A program made the position numbers and the translations under genes. From Streptomyces scabichelini (GTDB lineage: Bacteria > Actinomycetota > Actinomycetes > Streptomycetales > Streptomycetaceae), in contig NZ_JAAKZY010000066.1 of the NCBI RefSeq assembly GCF_011045015.1, positions 1 to 47,152 on the forward strand: a DNA stretch of 47,152 bases, given 5' to 3'. Below the pieces are notes generated by a model. The model searched no databases. It saw only the letters and a list, made by a program, of their open reading frames with translations, and was not told the origin of the DNA. How positions within the stretch are numbered: position 1 is the first letter of the stretch; each line of letters opens with the position of its first letter. Shown here piece after piece: positions 41,520 to 47,152 of the stretch.

Positions 41520-44127
41520 GATCCCCTTCGGCGACTGGGTCAACGACGCGGTCGACTGGCTGCTCACCCACATGGCCTGGCTCTTCGACTTCCTGAAGAC
41601 CATCTTCGAGGGCACCTACGACGGCATCAACGGCGTCCTCCAGGCCCCCGAGCCGCTGCTCCTCGCGGGCATCTTCGCGGTCATCGCGTTCTGGCTGCGC
41701 GGCACCGCCGCCGGCGTCCTCACCTTCCTGGGATTCGCCTTCATCGACTCCCTCGAACTGTGGGAGAACGCGATGATCACCCTGTCGCTCGTCCTCGTGG
41801 CGACGATCATCGCGCTCGTCATCGCGGTACCCGTGGGTGTCTGGGCGGCGCGCTCCGACCGGGTGAGCAACCTGGTCCGGCCGGTGCTCGACTTCATGCA
41901 GACACTGCCCGCGATGATCTACCTCATCCCGGCGATCCTCTTCTTCGGCACCGGCGCCCCCGCGGGCATCGTGGCCACTCTCATCTTCGCGCTGGCACCC
42001 GGCGTCCGGATGACGGAGCTGGGCATCCGCCAGGTCGACAAGGAACTGGTCGAGGCCGCCGACGCGTTCGGCACCACCCCCGGCAACACCCTGCTGCGCA
42101 TCCAGCTGCCGCTGGCGCTGCCCACGGTCATGGCCGGTGTCAACCAGGTCATCATGCTGGGCCTGTCCATGGCCGCCATCGCGGGCATGGTCGGCGCCGG
42201 CGGCCTCGGCGGCGACGTGAACGAGGCCCTCGGCCAGCTGAACGTCGGCCTGGGCTCCGAGGCCGGAGTCGCCATCGTCATCCTGGCGATCTACCTCGAC
42301 CGCATGACGAGCTCCCTGGGCACCCAGGTCTCGCCGCTCGGCCGCCGCGCCCTCGCCAGGCTGCGCGCCACGCAGGGCCTGAAGATCTGGTCCTACCGCC
42401 CCCGGCCCGCCGTGGCCATGATCGGTGTCGTGGTGCTCTCACTGGTCGCCGGCGGCATGGGCGTCTTCGGCGGTACGAACTCCGAGACCACCACCGCCGC
42501 CGCCTCGACGAACGTCGGCCAGGGCAAGAAGATCAGCATCGGCTACATCCCGTGGGACGAGGGCGTCGCCTCCACCTTCCTGTGGAAGGAGATCCTTCAG
42601 GAGCGCGGCTTCGAGGTCGAGACCAAGCAGATGGAAGCGGGGCCGATCTACACCTCGCTCGCCCAGGGCGACATCGACTTCCAGACGGACGCCTGGCTGC
42701 CGACCACCCACGAGCAGTACTGGAAGAAGTACGGCAAGCAGCTCGACGACCTGGGCTCCTGGTACGGCCAGACGTCCCTGGAGCTGACCGTGCCCTCCTA
42801 CATGAAGGGCATCGACTCCCTGGAGGACCTCAAGGGCAAGGCCTCGGAGTTCGGCGGCAAGATCACCGGCATCGAGACCAGCGCCGGCATGATGAGCCTG
42901 CTCAAGAGCAAGGTGCTCAAGGAGTACGGGCTCGACAAGGAGTACAAGGTCGTCGACAGCTCCACGCCCGCCATGCTGGCCGAGCTGAAGCGCGCGTACG
43001 CCAAGAAGGCGCCCATCGTCGTCACGCTGTGGTCGCCGCACTGGGCGTACAGCGACTACAAACTGACGAAGCTCAAGGACCCGAAGGGTGCCTGGGGCAA
43101 GGGCGACGGCGTGCACACGGTCTCCCGCAAGGGCTTCGCCAAGGACAACCCGGTCGTCGGCGAGTGGCTCAAGAACTTCAAGATGACCGAGAAGCAGCTC
43201 ACCAGCCTCGAGTCGGAGATCAACAAGGCCGGCAAGGGCAAGCAGCCGGACGCCGTACGCGCCTGGCTGAAGGCGAACCCCGGCGTCGTCGACAAGCTGG
43301 CCCCGGTCGAGAACTCCACGGGCGGCAGCCCGGCGGAGGCCAAGCGTCCGGTGGACGTCGCCTTCTTCCCCTGGGACGAGAACGTCGCCGTCACCTACCT
43401 GTGGAAGAACGTCCTGGCCCGGCGCGGCTACACGCTCAACCTCAAGCAGATGGACGTCGGCCCGGTCTACACGGGCCTGTCCACCGGCGACATCGACGTC
43501 AACTTCGACGCGTGGCTGCCGTACGCCCAGGCCAACTACTGGGACAAGTACAAGAACAACCTGAGAGACCTGGGCACCTGGTACCAGCCGACCTCGCTGG
43601 AACTCGCCGTGCCCTCGTACGTGAAGGACGTCAAGTCCCTCGCGGACCTCAAGGGCAAGGGCGACACCTTCGGCGGCAAGATCATCGGCATTGAGCCGGG
43701 CACCGGCGAGATGAACCTGCTCAAGAAGGACGTCCTGCCCGGCTACGGCCTGGACAAGGAGTACAAGGTCGTCGACGGCTCCACGCCCGCGATGCTCGCC
43801 GAACTGAAGCGCGCGTACGCCAAGAAGGAGCCGATCATCGCCGTCCTGTGGTCCCCGCACTGGGCCTACAGCGAGTACGAGCTCACCAAGCTGGCGGACC
43901 CCAAGAAGGCCTTCGGTGAGGGGAACACGATCCGCACCATCACCAACAAGGCGTTCCCGGGGCAGTACCCGCAGCTCACGAAGTGGATCAAGAACTTCAA
44001 GATGAGCGAGGACGAACTCGGCACCCTGGAGGCGGAGATCAAGGACCGCGGCCAGGGCAAGGAGGAGGAAGCCGTCGACGCATGGCTGAAGGAGCACCCG
44101 GACATGGTGAGCCGGATGACTCCATAG
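41512..44127 (+). CDS. glycine betaine ABC permease fused to two tandem OpuAC binding domains
   Basis: An 871-residue fusion. The permease domain (about 1-290) has the ProW core with TLPAMIYLIPAILFFGTGA and the EAA loop GVRMTELGIRQVDKELVEAA. Another helix near 300-325 leads to two extracytoplasmic binding domains, about 340-600 and 615-870. Each has IPWDEG/FPWDEN, QMxxGPxYT, DAWLP and LWSPHWAYS elements that form the aromatic betaine cage. The two copies are 273 residues apart and still very alike in DNA (42925 and 43744 onward). Membrane-tethered binding domains replace a free lipoprotein. ATG 41512 lies within the end of proV. Confidence 0.93.
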   Translation: MPRIPFGDWVNDAVDWLLTHMAWLFDFLKTIFEGTYDGINGVLQAPEPLLLAGIFAVIAFWLRGTAAGVLTFLGFAFIDSLELWENAMITLSLVLVATIIALVIAVPVGVWAARSDRVSNLVRPVLDFMQTLPAMIYLIPAILFFGTGAPAGIVATLIFALAPGVRMTELGIRQVDKELVEAADAFGTTPGNTLLRIQLPLALPTVMAGVNQVIMLGLSMAAIAGMVGAGGLGGDVNEALGQLNVGLGSEAGVAIVILAIYLDRMTSSLGTQVSPLGRRALARLRATQGLKIWSYRPRPAVAMIGVVVLSLVAGGMGVFGGTNSETTTAAASTNVGQGKKISIGYIPWDEGVASTFLWKEILQERGFEVETKQMEAGPIYTSLAQGDIDFQTDAWLPTTHEQYWKKYGKQLDDLGSWYGQTSLELTVPSYMKGIDSLEDLKGKASEFGGKITGIETSAGMMSLLKSKVLKEYGLDKEYKVVDSSTPAMLAELKRAYAKKAPIVVTLWSPHWAYSDYKLTKLKDPKGAWGKGDGVHTVSRKGFAKDNPVVGEWLKNFKMTEKQLTSLESEINKAGKGKQPDAVRAWLKANPGVVDKLAPVENSTGGSPAEAKRPVDVAFFPWDENVAVTYLWKNVLARRGYTLNLKQMDVGPVYTGLSTGDIDVNFDAWLPYAQANYWDKYKNNLRDLGTWYQPTSLELAVPSYVKDVKSLADLKGKGDTFGGKIIGIEPGTGEMNLLKKDVLPGYGLDKEYKVVDGSTPAMLAELKRAYAKKEPIIAVLWSPHWAYSEYELTKLADPKKAFGEGNTIRTITNKAFPGQYPQLTKWIKNFKMSEDELGTLEAEIKDRGQGKEEEAVDAWLKEHPDMVSRMTP

Positions 44128-44483
44128 CAGTGCGGTAGCACGGCAGCAGCCGAACCGAGGGGTGGACTTCGCCGCGGGAACCAAGCGATTCCGGCGTGGC
44201 GAGGGCCACCCCTCGCGGCGCTTCCGGGCCACGCATACGACCTGGACACCGACCGTGCCGACCCCTTGACGTTCCGTACCGGCACGTACTGTGACGCTTC
44301 GTGGCATGGTCGAGACGGCGATGTTTACGGCGTTGTGACGGGCGCATGAAACGGTTTGCCGAACATGCGTAGGGTGCAAACAAAACATCGGGAGACATTG
44401 GCTCGTACGTACTGACACCGGGCCGTCACCGAACCGCCCGCACCGATTCATGCACCGACGACGCCCAGGAGGGAGCCGAGGCG
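44128..44483. other. intergenic region between betaine transporter and XRE regulator
   Basis: The first part holds a branched hairpin (44156-44215). The AT-richer stretch from 44266 on has TTGACG (44266-44271), TACTGT (44287-44292) and TAGGGT (44370-44375), none with a well-spaced partner. The promoter of the XRE gene must be here. No gene is seen. Confidence 0.5.
44156..44215 (+). terminator. branched hairpin after the betaine transporter operon
   Basis: A perfect 10 bp outer stem CGAGGGGTGG (44156-44165) / CCACCCCTCG (44206-44215) encloses an inner imperfect stem (CGCCGCGGGAA with TTCCGGCGTGGCG). It lies 29 bases after the stop. No T-run follows. Confidence 0.65.
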
Positions 44484-45047
44484 ATGGACGACAGCAAAGA
44501 TGCCCTTCGGGTGGGCGCGGCCGTCCGGCGGCGGCGCCGGGCACTGGAGCTCACCCTCGCCGTCGTCGCCGAGCGCAGCGGTCTGTCGGTGCCGTTCCTG
44601 AGCCAGGTGGAGAACGAGCGGGCCCGGCCCAGCATGCGCTCCCTCCAACGCGTCGCGGACGCCCTCGGGACGACCTGCGTCGAACTCCTCGCCGCCGCCG
44701 ACCCGGCGCGCAGCGTCGACGTCGTGCGCTCCGACGACTCCGAGTTCACCCACGAGCCCCGCGTGCGCCCTCTGGTGCGCGGTCACCACCAGTTGCACGC
44801 CATGGAGTTCAGCGGCGACCAGGACGAGGGCCGCGAGTTCCAGCACCGCAACGACGAGTTGATGTACGTCGCGGACGGCGCCGTCGAGGTCGAGGCGGAG
44901 GGCCGCGCGTACCGGCTCGGACGCGGCGACACGCTGTACATGACGGGCGGCGTACGACACCGGTGGCGGGCGACCGTGCCGGACACCCGCGTGCTGGTCG
45001 TCGCCGTCGCGGACCACATCGAAGCCGTTGAGGATCCCCGGCGGTGA
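44484..45047 (+). CDS. XRE-family regulator with C-terminal cupin domain
   Basis: A 187-residue regulator. The helix-turn-helix is at about 8-62 (VGAAVRRRRRALELTLAVVA; SGLSVPFLSQVENERARPSM), and the cupin_2 sensor at about 105-180 (HRNDELMYVADGAVEVEAEG, TLYMTGGVRHRWRA) probably binds a small ligand. Such proteins often control transport or catabolic genes nearby; the betaine importer upstream and the metal receptor downstream are candidates. ATG 44484 follows GGAGGGAG. The stop overlaps the next GTG (GTGA), so the two proteins are made together. Confidence 0.92.
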   Translation: MDDSKDALRVGAAVRRRRRALELTLAVVAERSGLSVPFLSQVENERARPSMRSLQRVADALGTTCVELLAAADPARSVDVVRSDDSEFTHEPRVRPLVRGHHQLHAMEFSGDQDEGREFQHRNDELMYVADGAVEVEAEGRAYRLGRGDTLYMTGGVRHRWRATVPDTRVLVVAVADHIEAVEDPRR

Positions 45048-45769
45048 CCGGTCGTGGGCCGGTGAGGGTCGTATCGCTCGTACCCTCCCTGACCGAGGCG
45101 GTGGCGGTGTCCGTGCCCGGAGCGCTGGTCGGGGCGACGGACTGGTGCAGCCACCCGGCCGACCTCGACGTCGTACGCGTCGGGGGCACGAAGAATCCGG
45201 ACGTCGAGCGGATCGTGCGGCTCGCGCCCGATCTCGTGATCGCCAACGAGGAGGAGAACCGGGAACCGGACCTGACCGCCCTGCGGGAAGCGGGACTTGA
45301 GGTCCTGGTGACAGAAGTGCGGGATGTGCCCCAAGCCTTTACCCAGCTCGAGCGGGTGACCGGGGCATGTGGGGTCCGGGGCCGGCCACGGTGGCTGGAC
45401 GAGGCGGAGGCCGCGTGGGCGGACCTGCCGGTGCCGTCTCACCGCCTCCGAGCGGTCGTGCCGATCTGGCGGCGCCCGTGGATGGTCCTCGGCCGGGACA
45501 CGTTCGCCGGTGACGTACTGGCCCGACTCGGCGTGGACAACGTGTACGCCACGCACGCGGAACGCTATCCGCGGGTCCCCATCGACGAGTTGAGGACCGC
45601 GGAGTTCGTCGTGCTCCCCGACGAGCCCTATCGCTTCACGGCCGACGACGGCCCTGAGGCGTTCGACGGACCCTGCGCGCTCGTCAGCGGACGCCATCTC
45701 ACTTGGTACGGGCCCTCTTTGGCGGAAGCGCCCCGCCTCCTCAGCAAGGCGCTGGCCTCCGGCGGTTGA
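45044..45769 (+). CDS. helical-backbone metal receptor (BtuF/FhuD-like), no signal peptide
   Basis: A 241-residue periplasmic-binding-protein fold of the cobalamin/siderophore receptor class: RVVSLVPSLTEAV at the start, VGATDWCSHPADL, GGTKNPDVERIVRLAPDLVI and the TFAGDVLARLGVDNVYA segment. The class is normally exported, but this protein has no signal sequence or lipobox and is translationally coupled to a cytosolic regulator, so it may act inside the cell. The start is GTG 45044; GTG 45062 is an alternative. The last residues (ASGG) and the stop lie in the left end of a repeat element. Confidence 0.85.
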   Translation: MTGRGPVRVVSLVPSLTEAVAVSVPGALVGATDWCSHPADLDVVRVGGTKNPDVERIVRLAPDLVIANEEENREPDLTALREAGLEVLVTEVRDVPQAFTQLERVTGACGVRGRPRWLDEAEAAWADLPVPSHRLRAVVPIWRRPWMVLGRDTFAGDVLARLGVDNVYATHAERYPRVPIDELRTAEFVVLPDEPYRFTADDGPEAFDGPCALVSGRHLTWYGPSLAEAPRLLSKALASGG

Positions 45770-46134
45770 GCGGTTGGGTTCGTTGTCGGCTGCAGCGCCG
45801 TTGTGGCTGGTCGCGCAGTTCCCCGCGCCCCTAAAAGCCAAAAGACGAGCCCTCAGCCACCACGCACCCGCCACTTGCCCACCGGCGGGAGGGGGCGTGG
45901 GTCGGTGCGTCGTATGCCCGTCGCGTAGGTTCGGTCTCAGGTCAGCCGCACTGTGTACCGACACCGGGCCGTATGCCCACCCTGCGACGGGCTGACGCAC
46001 CGGCCCACGGCCCCGCACCCCCCACCCACCCAGGGGCGCGGGGCTGTATCAATTTGCGGCTCCGCCGCGCGGGCGCGACCAGCCACAACGAGCCCGCGCT
46101 CGACAACGAACCCAACCGCTCAACCGCCGGAGGC
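45755..46134. mobile_element. MITE-like element with 34 bp perfect terminal inverted repeats, copy B
   Basis: Bases 45755-45788 are the exact reverse complement of 46101-46134, starting GCCTCCGGCGGTTGAGCGG. Inside, further inverted arms (CGCAGTTCCCCGCGCCCCT and relatives) and the middle region match copy A (16783-17099) in reverse orientation almost throughout. It has no transposase or other gene. It fills the 378-base gap between the metal receptor and lysR genes, supplying the stop of the former. Relatives lie at 38108 and 47086. Mobility is an inference. Confidence 0.7.
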
Positions 46135-46135
46135 A

Positions 46136-46141
46136 TAGGGT
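46136..46141 (+). promoter_or_regulatory. -10 box of a likely leaderless LysR gene
   Basis: TAGGGT lies six bases before ATG 46148 and two bases after the repeat element. No clear -35 box is present; it would fall in the repeat end. AGGGTGAG could alternatively act as a ribosome site. Confidence 0.4.
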
Positions 46142-46147
46142 GAGCTT

Positions 46148-47080
46148 ATGAGCGTGGCTGAACAGGAGTTCCCAGGCACAGGCGGCGGCCTGGCCCGCAG
46201 CGTGCCCGAGCTCGGTGCCCTGGAGCTCCTGCTCGCCGTAGCACGGCTGGGAAGCCTGGGACGGGCAGCGCGCGAGCTGGGAATCACGCAGCCGGCGGCC
46301 AGCAGCCGCATCCGGTCGATGGAGCGGCAGCTGGGCGTGGCCCTGGTGGACCGCTCGCCCCGGGGCTCGCAGCTCACGGACGCGGGTGCACTGGTGACGG
46401 ACTGGGCGCGGCGGATCGTAGAGGCGGCGGAGGCGTTCGACGCCGGCGCCCAGGCGTTGCGTGACCGTCGAGACTCACGGCTGCGGGTGGCCGCGAGCAT
46501 GACGATCGCCGAGTATCTGCTGCCGGGCTGGCTGATCGCGCTGCGCACCCAGCGTCCGGACACGGCGGTGTCGCTGCTCGCCGGCAACTCGGCCGTCGTG
46601 GCCGAGCGGCTTCTCGCGGACGAGGCGGATCTCGGTTTCGTGGAGGGCCTGTCCGTGCCGACCGGGCTCGACTCCGCGGTCATAGCCCACGACCGGCTGA
46701 TCGTGGTGACGGCGCCCGGGCATCCATGGGCGCGGCGGCGTCGGCCGCTCGACGCGGCGGAGCTGGCGGCGACGTCGCTGATTCTTCGCGAGACGGGTTC
46801 CGGGACGCGCCAGGTCCTGGAGGCGGCTCTCGGGGGGCTCGCTCGGCCGTTGATCGAGCTCTCCTCCACCACGGCGGTCAAGGCCTCCGCGGTCAGCGGG
46901 GCGGGGCCGGCCGTCCTGAGCGAACTGGCCCTCGGTGAGGAACTGTCCGCTCGTCGCCTTGTCGAGATCCCTGTTGCGGATGTGCGGCTCAGCCGGGCTC
47001 TGCGGGCGGTGTGGCCGACGGGGCATCGGCCTGCGGGGCCGGCGCGGGATCTGCTGTCTCTGACAGCTTCCTCCAGTTGA
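46148..47080 (+). CDS. LysR-family transcriptional regulator
   Basis: A 310-residue regulator. The HTH is at about 22-62 (LELLLAVARLGSLGRAAREL, then GITQPAASSRIRSMERQLGV), and the effector-binding domain spans about 105-300 (LRVAASMTIAEYLLPGWLIA). A 17-residue extension precedes the usual start of the family; an internal in-frame start is possible. A divergent partner, the usual target, is missing here because the upstream gap is a repeat element. The last codons overlap the beginning of another copy of the repeat family. Confidence 0.92.
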   Translation: MSVAEQEFPGTGGGLARSVPELGALELLLAVARLGSLGRAARELGITQPAASSRIRSMERQLGVALVDRSPRGSQLTDAGALVTDWARRIVEAAEAFDAGAQALRDRRDSRLRVAASMTIAEYLLPGWLIALRTQRPDTAVSLLAGNSAVVAERLLADEADLGFVEGLSVPTGLDSAVIAHDRLIVVTAPGHPWARRRRPLDAAELAATSLILRETGSGTRQVLEAALGGLARPLIELSSTTAVKASAVSGAGPAVLSELALGEELSARRLVEIPVADVRLSRALRAVWPTGHRPAGPARDLLSLTASSS

Positions 47081-47085
47081 GCGGT

Positions 47086-47152
47086 TCGCTTTCGGGTGCG
47101 GGTCCGTCGTGGCTGGTCGCGCAGTTCCCCGCGCCCCTGGGTGGGTGGGGGG
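47086..47152. repeat. partial copy of the inverted-repeat family at the window edge
   Basis: Starts right after the lysR stop, inside TTGAGCGGTT, and runs through CGTGGCTGGTCGCGCAGTTC to CGCGCCCCTGGGTGGG as in copies A and B. It is cut by the window end. Confidence 0.75.

Noticed and set aside
1..47152. CRISPR arrays, tRNA or rRNA genes, transposase or phage integrase genes
   Set aside because: None seen by reading both strands; the repeats present are hairpin families, not regularly spaced arrays.

Overview
This window is high-GC actinobacterial DNA, almost certainly Streptomyces. It carries a complete Pup-proteasome locus, a rar/cvn-type conservon (kinase-like protein, roadblock, DUF742, GTPase, P450), TatA/TatC, a HelY-type helicase, Streptomyces-style hairpin repeats, many GTG starts and several likely leaderless genes.

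Left part (1-15000): position 1 lies in an inverted trmI fragment abutting the tail of an unrelated protein, a suspicious junction. Then come a divergent ferredoxin, arc (proteasomal ATPase), dop, pup (encoded with a terminal Glu), a frameshifted endonuclease VII-type HNH gene, prcB and prcA. A convergent LacI regulator with a divergent MFS transporter separates prcA from pafA. pafA is followed by two FKBP prolyl isomerases, the DNA-damage regulators pafB and pafC, a zinc-ribbon protein, a small membrane protein, tatA and tatC.

Middle (16800-36100): a ~317 bp inverted-repeat element precedes helY. Next is a minus-strand, translationally coupled operon: two DUF1989 proteins, a urea/guanidine carboxylase and allophanate hydrolase. 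It is divergent from a TetR gene, with a 22 bp perfect palindrome between them. This looks like a guanidine-nitrogen assimilation module. The rarABCDE conservon follows, then a RluA-type pseudouridine synthase and an APC permease. The permease promoter carries a second copy of the palindrome, tying it to the module across about 8 kb.

Right part (35400-47152): a PadR-regulated drug-type ABC exporter, a siderophore-interacting ferric reductase behind a possible iron box, a 5'-3' exonuclease, a glycine-betaine ABC importer whose permease is fused to two tandem binding domains, an XRE-cupin regulator coupled to a signal-less metal/cobalamin receptor, a 380 bp repeat element with 34 bp perfect terminal inverted repeats, and a LysR regulator.

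The most interesting signals are regulatory. Three promoters (pup, helY, the exonuclease) resemble the PafBC/RecA-NDp DNA-damage promoter in a window that itself encodes PafB and PafC. The shared TetR-type operator defines a split guanidine/urea regulon. A family of structured repeats sits at gene 3' ends and in places supplies the stop codons. All functional calls come from reading the sequence without database searches.
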